From Symbiodinium natans (Eukaryota > Sar > Dinophyceae > Suessiales > Symbiodiniaceae), in assembly GCA_905221605.1 (NCBI GenBank), contig CAJNDS010002248.1, positions 62,001 to 126,000 on the forward strand: DNA of 64,000 nt, written 5' to 3'. A program made the position numbers and the translations under genes. This document shows positions 9,173-18,986 of this stretch, in pieces. Positions within the stretch are counted from its first letter, which is position 1, and every line of letters starts with the position of its first letter. The notes beneath the pieces are model-generated. The model saw only the letters and a program-made list of their open reading frames with translations. It searched no databases and was not told where the DNA came from.

Positions 9173-10870
9173 AGTTTGTTTTTTTTAACTGTGTGAGGTT
9201 GCTACCAGGTGCTTCAGCCCATACAGCGGGCCAGCTGAGTCACATAAACTTCGGGCCGAAGCATGCCTGTCCTGAACTTCGCAGTATGTTGCTACATATG
9301 ATGGGGCCGCATCATAGTCAGAAACACCGGCCACCTTTCATCCTTGCAGACAACCACTGCACCCACAGATCCGCAAGCACCTTGGGCATTGAAGCCTGAA
9401 GCTCTACAGTGGTTGTTCGGCGATTCGATCCACATTTTCTTTTGCCGACTGGCCCCCAGAAACTTTGAGAGTGCTCTCGGGCTCCGGGCCTGAGCGACGA
9501 GGGTCTTAGGGTCACGGGATGTAACAACTCCATCGATTTACCGAGAATTGGTGCGGCCCTCCTGGGCGCTTCCACCCTGCGACTTGCGATGACCAGGTGC
9601 GATACGACTAGCACACTCCTTCAAAGACACCGGTCCTGAAATCGCGGCCCATGGATATGGGCTAATCCCCCTGCGGCACCTCGTTCGGCGGTATGACGTC
9701 TTGCCCCTCACTACAGGTGCGGCTTTCCTCGGCTGGCCCTAGGTGAGAACCCGAAGCCCTAAGCCCCAACAAGCCTCTATCACTCTTGAAGAGAACACCA
9801 CAAAGGGAGTGTGGTGGTTCGAGCAAAAGCCTCGTGGATCACTATTCAGTCTAGGCCAAGTGCCTTCTTGTTAAGCTCCTCAGGGTCGGTAAACGGTCCA
9901 GTTCAAAAGAGCTTCAGCAGCATGAGTTTCAGGGGGGGGGTATCAGAGGGGCATTAAGGGGTATAAGGGGGTACTGGGGAGGTATAACGGGGGTTAAGGG
10001 AACCAGTGTTCAAGATTCAACCTTGGGGTTTGGCATGCATGCCCTGTGAATAGCAGTCGCTTAGCCGGCAGGGAAAAGACCCTCATCTTGGCAGAAGGAA
10101 ACTTGCCGAGCGAATGCCTATAGTATAGCCCATAGTCAGAGCATAAGGAACAAGTCCTCGATTGCTGCCTCACAGCTTGGTCATGCAACAGATTCTCGGT
10201 TCTTCTAGCCTGAACACGGGAGCCCATAAAGCCCAGAAAGCCCTGAGTTGAAACAAGCTGCGCAAGCAGCGACCAATCGCGGATACTCGGACGGGTGGAG
10301 GTTCGCAAAGAGCGGCATGTTCCTTGGGAGAGGAGGCTGCAAATTAGAACCCTGGAGGTCGGCCCCCCAAGCCCTGCTGTAGAGGCCATACGACTGTAGC
10401 GTCAACTTCAGGACCCTGAAGCAGGCTACTACCGCCAGCTGTCAGCCGTACAAAAGCACCAAAGCACAACAAGCACCCAAATGCCTGAAGCCTTAAGCCC
10501 CTGCGCAAGCTCTGACAAACGGCCGGGAAACGCAGCTGAAACCCCTGAACCTGAAAAAAAAATTGCGAAGCCTGCAGAAAACCAAACAAAACACCTGAAC
10601 ACCGCAATTGCAACTTGCCAGTCAAAGCTCTGGAGCATGCCTAGTCCCTTCTGAAACTCCCGCGTCTTCTTCTTGTGGCTGTCCCTTTGCAAGGGTTACA
10701 TGTAGGTCTGTGTGTGTGTGTATGTTTCTTTGTTGCCAGGGGGGGGTTGGTTCACCACAGTGTCGCGAGACGAGCCTCGGAGTAATATTCCCGAATATGA
10801 TCCGCTTAAACCCAATAAGTGACAATATGACATGTCCCAAAAGCCAACCTAGGTTTTCATTCCAGGGTAA
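9173..10870. other. Intervening sequence, no confident gene
   Basis: ORFs of 77-131 codons occur on both strands (9166-9614, 9994-10405, 10344-10975) and overlap one another. None is recognised and I leave them out as genes. A TG microsatellite lies near 10712. No telomeric array. Confidence 0.35.
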
Positions 10871-10987
10871 ATGGCGGAGCAATGGGCCGAAATGTTGAGA
10901 ATGGCTCCAGAACCAAGAAGCGCGAGAGCAATTGAAGAGATGACCGATGCTGCGAGGATATGTTTTGCGGCACATGCAGATATTTAA
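10871..10987 (+). CDS. Small ORF or terminal exon, 38 residues
   Basis: Six nt after a good acceptor (TTTTCATTCCAG|G, 10854-10865) an ATG opens a 38-codon frame ending TAA: MAEQWAEMLRMAPEPRSARA onward, helix-forming and acidic/basic alternating. The frame is closed by TAA immediately before the ATG. Therefore either the ATG is a true start after a trans-splice acceptor with a very short leader, or the exon begins at a later AG, such as the one before CAATGGGCC. The minus-strand ORF over the same bases is less convincing. Family unknown. Confidence 0.4.
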   Translation: MAEQWAEMLRMAPEPRSARAIEEMTDAARICFAAHADI

Positions 10988-12160
10988 TTTCCACTCTCAG
11001 CCCGCTGCATCCGACACCAAGGATGCAACGGACTGAGCAACAATCCACCAGCGCCCAACACCCATACTGGTGCTTAGACAAACAAGCCCCAAATGATCAC
11101 TCTCCCACATGCCTGATGATCTGATGCCTCAAACCTCCAAAAACCGTCAACCCCCAAAACCAAGAGAGCCCCTGAACCCCAAACCCTAAACCCTTGCAAC
11201 CCTAAACCCTAACCCCTTGCAGCGCTTTTTCCATCTGGGCTGGGGCGGGGAATGCCAGAACCCCTTGCAGCCCTAAACCCTCAAACCCTTCACCCTGACC
11301 CCATAATACGAGGGCCTTAATAAGTATATCGAATAACTACAAAGTGACCATAAGGGATTCCCATCAGCAATTATTCCGACCCCTACAGGTCTTCCGCACA
11401 TCCCCCCGAGCCTCCTCAGGGCCTTGAGGAGCTGTCCATCCCCCATCTGCGCTGCGAGGTTCAAGGCTGTGTCGCCTGGGGCAGTCCCCGGGAGGCTTAG
11501 GTGGGGGGGAGGGGGGGGGGGGGGGGGGGGGGTAGGGTTTAGGGTTAGGGTTTAGGGTTTGGGTTTAGGGCTTAGGGTTTAGGGTTTCGGGTTAAAGGTT
11601 TGGGGTTGAGGGGCTGGTGACATGTAGAGCTTTCCCTCGATTCCCCCACAAAACATATCTCAAAGTCAGAAGCAATCGTCCTCAGAGCTCGAGGTGTAGA
11701 AAGAGACGGGAGAAGAGCTCTCCGAATGTTCAACTCCAGAACACGACGGTGCCCGGAGACTCAACTCACCATAAACCTTCCACCCTAAACCCCAAACCCT
11801 AAACCTTACAGCGGAACGTGCCAGCCTGAGGCGTCCTCCTCATTGGGCGAGGCGTCGGCCTACGGCCGAACTTGCGCTTTAGAAGTTTGGCGTGGGACTG
11901 GGATTGCCCTAAAAGCCCTCTGAAAAATGTCCCTCAAGTCAATCTGCTCCCCTTAAATCCCTGAAGTCAATATGCTCCCGTTAAATCCCTGAAGCCAATG
12001 TGCTCCCCTTAATCCCAAGTTTCTAAAGCATATCTCCAAGGGCTGCCGAGTTAAGTGAGGCGGCAGCTGAACCAACAGAGCCTTCAAGTCAACAGTCTGA
12101 TCAAAGCTTGAACCCACTTGGCCCATGGTGAGCTGAGCCCCGAGCTTAAGAACCAATGAG
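10988..12160. other. Arrays, poly-G run and MITE debris
   Basis: Degenerate CCCTAAA array at 11170-11220. A likely family D relative at 11303-11390 ends ATTATTCCGACCCCTACA. A long G run (11499-11532) leads straight into degenerate TTTAGGG repeats at 11533-11607. Tandem short repeats with TCAATCTGCTCCCCTTAAAT-type units lie at 11935-12015. No gene called. Confidence 0.5.
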
Positions 12161-12257
12161 TTGGGATGTTCCCCCCTATACATTCCTTAATAGTGATTAC
12201 AATAGCGGGTACTCGAATCCCTCTTAAGGACTGTTAGTATAAGGGGGAACATCCCAA
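12161..12257. mobile_element. Family A MITE
   Basis: Complete TIRs TTGGGATGTTCCCCCCTATA and GTATAAGGGGGAACATCCCA. ATGAG occurs just outside both ends (before the left end, and 2 nt after the right), a possible target-site duplication. Confidence 0.9.
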
Positions 12258-12388
12258 CCTATGAGCATGCCCGAAACATCGCCGCATTGGCCACGGAAAG
12301 CCTCGATGAGGGAAGAAACCAAGTCCAGCGCTTGCAGCTTGACCTGGAAAAAGCTTGGCAAACAAAACTGCTGCCGGGGCGGTCTAAT

Positions 12389-12487
12389 ATAGGGGCCTGA
12401 GTAATTGGCGTAGGGTTTTGGGTGTTATTATAGTATATTTATCAAGGAACCCCAAGGGAATAATATTAGTAGTTCTTCCGACCCCTA
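12389..12487. mobile_element. Family D element, full length
   Basis: ATAGGGGCCTGAGTAATT at the left, TTCTTCCGACCCCTA at the right, with TTATTATAGTATATTTATCA inside. This is the reference copy for the family. Confidence 0.75.
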
Positions 12488-12540
12488 GATTACGTCAGCA
12501 GTAAAAGCCCCAAGCTCTTACTAACCTGACTCTGTCGCTT

Positions 12541-12640
12541 GCAGGAGTACACCTCTGCAGTGGGTGGAGGAGGACAGCGTGCTCTTGAACCAAGATCGAA
12601 TCGATCAGAGAAGGCGTTGTAACCCAGCTGCAACTCCTTG
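12541..12640 (+). CDS. Candidate internal exon
   Basis: A strong acceptor (CTCTGTCGCTTGCAG, 12527-12541) is followed by an open plus-strand frame whose product includes TPLQWVEEDSVLLNQDRIDQ, balanced and protein-like. It runs into a C homopolymer at about 12641. The donor and the adjacent exons are not identified. Family unknown. Confidence 0.35.
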
Positions 12641-14440
12641 CCCCCCCCCCAAACACCACCTTATCGGCTTCGGCTAAGCGGTTCTCATGATCTCATGCTG
12701 CGTATGACATGCACGATGCTGGTTTCCACCTTTCAGTCTTTCGGTGTATTCCCAACCCCGAATCGCAGAAGAGATGCAAAGAGATGGGGAACCACGTCTT
12801 GTACAATTTGTGCAAGCCAAAAGGCCGGCACCTACTTTGCACGATTTGTTCACAAGGGGAAACCCTCAACCCATTTTTGTCTGTAAACCTGAGAGACCAA
12901 CTGCCAAGAGTGCAGGCAAAGGGGCGGCTTCATTCAGCGCCAGGGAACCCCGGTGCTGAAGGTTCCTTGGATCGGTGTCGGCAGGTTTGAGAGTGAGGCA
13001 GGGATGGGTTGGGTCTTAAACCGGGACTCTTTCTTTTTGGGAACAACTGAGCTCTGAAAGTAAGATCATAAGACCCAATACTGTGCTACTGGTACTAGTC
13101 CCACCTAGGGTATATTCAGCACGAACACTTTTCGGGCTCATGTGGTCAGATGGTCCCCAAGGTTAGAGGGATGACTGATGGTGCCATGCCTTGGTCCAGG
13201 TACGCTCCTGTGGAGGGATTGAGGCCGTTCAGTGGTGCATCGACCACAACATGAACTTTTTGAGTGTCACCGATACTGATGTAAAGAGACTGGACTCCAC
13301 GAACGAGGGGAGGTGGAACTTGAAACATAAGGTCATAAGGTCATGGCGCCACAGCTTCCTAGTTCTGAAAGTGGCGGCCATCAGGGGGGGGGGGGGTCTC
13401 CGGCCTACATCTGGGGGTACATGGGGGGACCCTGATCAAGTTGCAGATGTGTGGTAAGGCATACGCTGAGCTGAAATGCAACCAAGGAGGGTTTTTTTTT
13501 TGCCACCCGCCTAGCTGACACTGTGGCCACATTGCAGGGACTAGTTCCGGGAAAAGGTGTGCACTCAAGAAGAAATTGCCTTTAAAGCCAGCATACACAT
13601 ATGCGGGAAGCGATGGGGATCCGGGACAAAACGAGGTGAGGAACCCCCAACTAAATAAGACCATCAAGGGGATGCAGCTAGAACACTACACAAACCCCAG
13701 CCCAGTGGACTCCCATCTCTTCCCAGGAGAAAACTCCCAGGTCTCAAAGGACCTCAGGGGGGTGCCTAGCACCTTGGCACATTCACTCTGAAAGCGAAAC
13801 ACTCCAACAAGGGTTTAGGGTTTAGGGTTTAGGGTTTAGGGTTTCGGGTTCAAGACGAAACCCCTAAGTACGACAGGGCTCGGGTTCGAGTGCGCCGCAG
13901 CGGAGAGGAGGGCCTCTGCGTTGCTGGCGTATATGGAGCTCCAAGGGCTTAGGGTCTACCTGGACCCCCAAAGCATGTAAAAAAAAAAAAAAACAGCCCA
14001 AAACCCTTAGAAGGGCCATTATTTTTCATATTTTGGGGGTTGAGGTCGGGTTCAGGGTAGTTTGGGTTCACCTGGGGGGCGATGTTCTTCTCGAAGAACT
14101 TTGGTGCCCCCCCCCCCCCCTCACAGAGAGCTCGAGGTTTTGGATGTTGGGAGAACTGGGTTTCTGCTTTGGCCCCGGAGGATTGTGGGATGCAGGCGTA
14201 GGAATTGGGATGCGCGAGGAGAAGTGGAAACATGCGTAAACAGTAGAGCTTTGAGGTTCGTCCGTGGCTCGCCTCAATGCCGGGGAACTAATTGTAACCC
14301 TAACCCTAAACCCTTTTGCCCGGGTCACGAAACTCCAGCCTGATGTAGTGGCGGAGGAGCGTGCACCATGTCGGACCACCGTGCTGCGCCTGCAGCTGAT
14401 GTCTAAAAAGGCTGTCGTCTCAGATATTCCAAAAGTCGTG
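12641..14440. other. Intervening sequence with partial MITE and one array
   Basis: A partial family F relic lies at about 13080-13163. A 22-nt motif TTTTGCCACCCGCCTAGCTG at 13493-13520 recurs at 48047-48070. A TTTAGGG array lies at 13809-13850 and homopolymer runs at 13978-13994 and 14107-14120. ORFs of 60-103 codons overlap on both strands; none is called. Confidence 0.4.
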
Positions 14441-15150
14441 AACTAAGAAGTAAGGTGCATGTATTTCTTCTTAATTAAGGCAAGAGATCTTAACTAAGAG
14501 ATGAACACATTCAAGAGCGGTAAGTGAATAGAACCTGTCGCATGCGCACAACAACTTAATTAACCACACAACAACATAATGCCAGCGCAGAGCAACGGTT
14601 CCAAGACAGCTTGGCACGAGCATTGGTTTCAAGAATTGTTTCTCGGACAGCTTCTGAGACGACTGGCCGGGAGATCCGAGAACCGATGCAAAGGCGAAGC
14701 TCTAGTTTCTTTCTCTACAGATATAGAGACAAACATTTAGGAAACAAAAACCGTCGACAACGCTCAAGGCTTAGGAAGGTTTAGGATGCAGAGTGTACGA
14801 GGGTGTCGAAGAATAATATTACTCTAGCTCCGATAAAACAAACTCTCGTCAAATCCATCTCAAAACCTCTGCCATACTTATGTGTTCTCGGACGTTCACG
14901 TTGCGCCGGCTGCGAATCACTATTCTCACGATATCCTCCGTTCATCGAAAAAACGACAACCTACCTTATCTCAACATCGCATCCCCTATTTGTAAGCCCT
15001 ACTTTAAGGCTAACTGAAAGGCGATAACCCCTCATTACTGAAACATCCTTCAATGAAGGGGGTGTACCTCTCTTAGATAAGCGAAGGTATGTGTATGATG
15101 AACAATCCTTGATCTACGACTTTTGGAAGACCTGGGCTTCGAGGAGGGTT
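14441..15150. other. AT-richer segment of different composition
   Basis: This block is visibly richer in A/T than its surroundings (many TTAATTAA, ACAACATAAT tracts) and has no telomeric repeat or recognised MITE. A 74-codon plus ORF (14803-15027) is unrecognised. It could be an older transposon body or foreign segment; nothing decisive is visible. Confidence 0.3.
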
Positions 15151-15429
15151 GATCGGGGTTTGGAGGTTGGTAGGGTCTAAACTTTATTGGGCTTTTTGGC
15201 CCGATTCATGCCATGGGATGATGACCCACTTGCTCCAGTAGCCAGCCGGCAAAATCTCATCATTGCTGCTGATTGTTGTACATTGCAGGACCTGCACGGT
15301 ATTCAATCGCGTCGGCCCGCATCGGCAATCCTTTAGCGAACCGCTCGTCTACATCGCTCGAGGACTGTCTTCTCGATCGCGCAAGGCCCTGATTGAAGGG
15401 GAGCCCCTGCCAACACAAAGCACACGCAA

Positions 15430-15524
15430 TGTGGGGGTGTACGAAAGTAGGGGGGCCCCAATATAGACCCTTAAATAGTAGGATCACCTTATAAGAAGGA
15501 CCCCAATAAGGTACCCCTAATCTC
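15430..15524. mobile_element. Short inverted-repeat element of the TTTCGTA family
   Basis: GTACGAAAGTAGGGGGGCCC begins the element. The interior holds ATAGACCCTTAAATAGTAGG and AAGGACCCCAATAAGG. Related to 3007-3082. Confidence 0.45.
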
Positions 15525-15639
15525 GTAAGCCCCTATGTGGCTCTGTGGCATGTGCCTTTGACGTCCCGGCGCCGGATGATCACCGCCCAGGCAGGGGCGA
15601 AGCTGGCGGGCTCGGGCAAGCTCTGCCTTCGCTTTCGAA

Positions 15640-15760
15640 GGGTTTAGGGTTTCGACTCTCACACTCGCACACGGCCGGAAAGGCATCGGTTGGTAGGTTT
15701 AGGGTTTAGGTTTTTTTTTTTGCCACGGGTTTAGGGTTTAGGGTTTATAGGGTTTAGGGA
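15640..15760 (+). repeat. Degenerate telomeric array cluster
   Basis: Short TTTAGGG runs at 15640-15654, 15693-15710 and 15728-15756 are separated by a T run and by CGACTCTCACACTCGCA, a motif that also sits beside telomeric repeats at 47883 and recurs at 62652. Confidence 0.8.
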
Positions 15761-15981
15761 GCACTTGGATCTTCAAGAGTCTCTTCCTTCGTTGCTATGG
15801 ACCCCAAAAAAGCTAGGAACCGCCCTTAAATAACCTCATCCCCTCCGCCTCTTTTGCAGCCAACCACACCCGAAAGCCTGAGTGCTTACCTGCGGGGGCA
15901 AGGCCTAGTCAGTCGTTTACAACTCGGGCACTTCGATCCGGTACTCCTGACGTTTTGCAATCTGGGCCTAAGGAAAGTAAC

Positions 15982-16096
15982 TTGGGATGCTCCCCCTTAT
16001 ACTAACGGCTCCTTAACAGGGATTTTAAGAGGGGGGGCACTATAATCTTACTAGAATCCCTATTCAGGACTGTTAGTATAAGGGGGAACATCCCGA
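15982..16096. mobile_element. Family A MITE with clear target-site duplication
   Basis: TTGGGATGCTCCCCCTTATA to TATAAGGGGGAACATCCCGA. AAGTAAC flanks both sides (15975-15981 and just after 16094), a 7-bp target-site duplication typical of cut-and-paste transposons. Confidence 0.9.
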
Positions 16097-16595
16097 AAAG
16101 TAACGGCAGACAGTCCCATGAGCCAAAAACAAAGGTCATCTAAGCGTCCCTTAGAATGCTCAACCCCCAAGTCCTGGCAAGCTGCCCAAAAAGCCCAGTG
16201 AAGCACTCGCAGCATGACATTGCATCAAACTCCCGCAATAGCCGCGCGCACGTGGGGCGCACACGCGGGGGCGAGAGCGATGCGAGTTGGTTTTTGGGCT
16301 TCTGGGAGTTCTAGGCTCCGAATAACCGAACTTGAACTTGTATACTCGGAAAAAGATTGGAATAAGGGATACTCTGGGTCTCCTGTTCCGGGATTTCAGG
16401 ATTGGGGCCACAGGATTTAGCGTGTTTGGGCAGGTCTTATAGGGTTTCGGATTGTTTTTGGCTACCGCCTATGCGAATGGTTGGCGTGAGACTTTTGTTG
16501 GGGCTCGAAGATTTTCGAAGTCTGCAGGGGTACCTGATATGTGTGTGTGTGGCTTGCGGTAAGAATTTACTTCAGGGCTAAGGCTAAGGAAGCTA

Positions 16596-16712
16596 AGGGT
16601 GGGTCACGGGAATAGGGGCCTGCTATCCCTTGACTCTGTTAGCCTTTCCAGAATATGGCGACGAAGGGAAGGGGTGGTCTTGAGCCGAAAAGGGCCCTTC
16701 ACGCATCCTCAT
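16596..16712 (+). pseudogene. Truncated copy of the MATKGR exon, disrupted by a MITE
   Basis: This segment matches 22932-23038: the same GGTGGGTCACGGG, a pyrimidine-rich acceptor (GCCTTTCCAG) and then ATGGCGACGAAGGG. A small deletion relative to the other copy changes the frame after MATKGR, and homology stops where a family A MITE begins at 16714. Best read as a broken paralogous exon. Confidence 0.55.
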
Positions 16713-16713
16713 T

Positions 16714-16817
16714 TTGGGATGTTCTCCCTTCTACGAACAATCCTTTAATACAGGGATTATGGTAGCACAATACTCCTGAGTAAGGACTGTTAGTTAGTCC
16801 ATCCGGGAACATCCCAA
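16714..16817. mobile_element. Family A MITE
   Basis: TTGGGATGTTCTCCCTTCTA on the left; GGGAACATCCCAA on the right. The interior is diverged. Confidence 0.8.
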
Positions 16818-16975
16818 CATCCAATTGTCCAATCATGAACTCCATGATTTTCTGGGCTTTGAGGCCCTGACATGGTTCAAAAGAGGGCGGCATTTAGGAT
16901 GCAAAGCCTAGAGGGCCTAAGGCGAAGGGGAGCTGCCCAACCGACTGTTTTCGTGAGCCACTTCGCAGCTGGGCG

Positions 16976-17038
16976 GTTTAGGGTTTATGGCTAGGGTTTA
17001 GGGTTTAGGGTTTAGGGTTTAGGGCTAGGGTTTAGGGT
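16976..17038 (+). repeat. Interstitial telomeric array
   Basis: About eight TTTAGGG units with two GCTAGGG variants. It marks the left border of the segmental-duplication region. Confidence 0.93.
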
Positions 17039-17159
17039 CTTGTCTGAGGGGGTCATTTAAGCAAAGCGTGGGGTGAAAGGGGAGTAACTTGAAGGGCAAA
17101 GCCACGACAACGAAAGCTAGCCTGGATTGACGCCAACGTGGGTCCCCCATACGCCCGCA

Positions 17160-18850
17160 GCAGTGAAGTTGGCAGTGTAAGCATGCTTTCATAGAGATCG
17201 ATATCTGAACCTCAAGAGCTATCCAAAACACACGATTGAGAGACGAAAGACGTGAGAACTTCACATATTGAGCACCATGCGCGAGACCGCCGTGGGGCTC
17301 TCCAAAATATGAGAAGATCCTGACACAAGAGTTGCCTGACAGGAAAGTTGCCAGTTTGAAAACGCATTCATGGAGATCGCAAGCTGGACCTCAAGAGCCA
17401 TGCACAACACCGGTCGAGAGCACACAGATGTGCAAAACACGGGCTTTTGTGGAGCAACCGCGCTCGAACAGACCGCGATCTATAATAATGCTGGGACTGC
17501 AACTCACTGGCTCTTGCTTTGCCACAGGTTACAACTCGATCGCCTCGAAACACCACAATGCAAAAAGCACCATCGGTTGCACCAGCGCAGAGCGCCTGTG
17601 CTACTGCAGTGGCATTGTCCTATGAGTGTGTAATTTGATCAAACATAGATGATAGCAATTTTGCATGAAGGATGCATGATTTCTGGTTAGAAATAGCGAA
17701 CTCAAGAGAGGAAGTTTGAATAAGGTTCAATGAGAATGGGAGGGGGCAAATACGGCAAATACAAGAAAAATGCCATCAAGGTCGAAGAGTGGGGTATGAG
17801 TGCAGGTGAACAGATGTGTCTAGCTTTTCAAAGGAGCATCAATTGCGATTGTTGCCCTGCACGAGGATGCAAGGAGAAACTCCCAAACAAAGGCTACTTC
17901 GGTCACATTGGGATTTCAAACCTCCAAGCATGTCGTCTTCCAACCCCACGTCTTGAAGAGATGCTTTCAAAAACGACAAAACCATAGGAGAACCTTTTGT
18001 TGTGTAGTTTCATGCAAGATTGAAAAAAACATCCTGTAGGGTGGTCGGTTTCCTCATCCTAAAAAGGTACCTGGATATTAATCAACTGCTAATAACCACT
18101 AGGCGAGCATTAAGCACCACTAAAACCCAATGAAAACTTTAATGGAAAATCGTTCAAACAAAACCTACGTTGTGACCCCACCTCCACACGGTTTTACATC
18201 TATCCTTCTCCTCTGCTGTGCCCTCTTCGCAGTGCTTGCGCTTGGCCATTGGTGCAAAAAGGCTGAGAAGAGCTAAGCTGGGAGCGTTGGGATCTGATGG
18301 AGATGTGTTGATCCAAAAGTCAAAACCGGTGAAACTTCGCAAAACTGCGTTTTACTTTTTCACCCTGGGCGAGGGAAAGGAACACTAGTAGGTACAAGAT
18401 GGTACAAGTAGGGTGCAAAAAACAGCCGCTTCTTAGACGCTTTTTGTTGTAGTAGTAGTATCACTTGGGGTTGCAGCATGCAACAGCTATGGGCTATCGA
18501 AACTGCTTTGCCTAAGACAGCTTGGCGGGCAAAGTGTAAGGAGCTTGCAGTCGATTGCCTGAGCCACAAACTCGAAATTCCACAGAAACCTGACTCTATG
18601 CAAGTAACCAACAAATCACGTCACATGACCTCGCAATGCATTTATCGGTATCTATGTCGGCTGCAGAGGGTGTACCTCAGATTGCTCGTAGGAATCGTTT
18701 GGAGACCAAAAGTACAGCATAACAATAAGTAAAACAAGTTAAACTGTCTACTCCAAGCGTGTTGTATCTATCGTCTGTAAAGCGGGAAAGTCAAGCAAAC
18801 TGTCTGTTGAACCCAAACTCTTACTCAATTGGAAGTGAAGTTGCTCAAAA
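17160..18850 (-). pseudogene. Decayed paralogue of the RCC1-like gene region
   Basis: Positions 17510-17690 align with 20245-20405, the 5' RCC1-like exon; the minus strand still reads FRGDRVVTCGKA where the intact gene has CCGGDRVVTWGKE, then collapses. Positions 17860-18000 align with the ubiquitin-like exon border (20715-20830), and 18000-18850 with 21460-22715. At 17160-17240 and 17340-17410 two similar stretches (TTCATRGAGATCG ... ACCTCAAGAGC) suggest an older internal repeat. No long frame survives. This is the degenerate arm of a local segmental duplication. Confidence 0.65.
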
Positions 18851-18986
18851 AACCTTCATCTTTGAAGAGAAGTTGGCGGCGCCAATATCTCGACCCTGTC
18901 TTGAGCCTCTCAGACAGCAACAAATCAAGCTACAAAGCTGCCTTTTCAACATCCATGCAAGCTTTCGCCGGGTCAGGCGCGGCATG

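Noticed and set aside
16118-16140. Second spliced-leader relic (GAGCCAAAAAC)
   Set aside because: Only about 8-9 bases match and the conserved CATTTTGG core is not intact.
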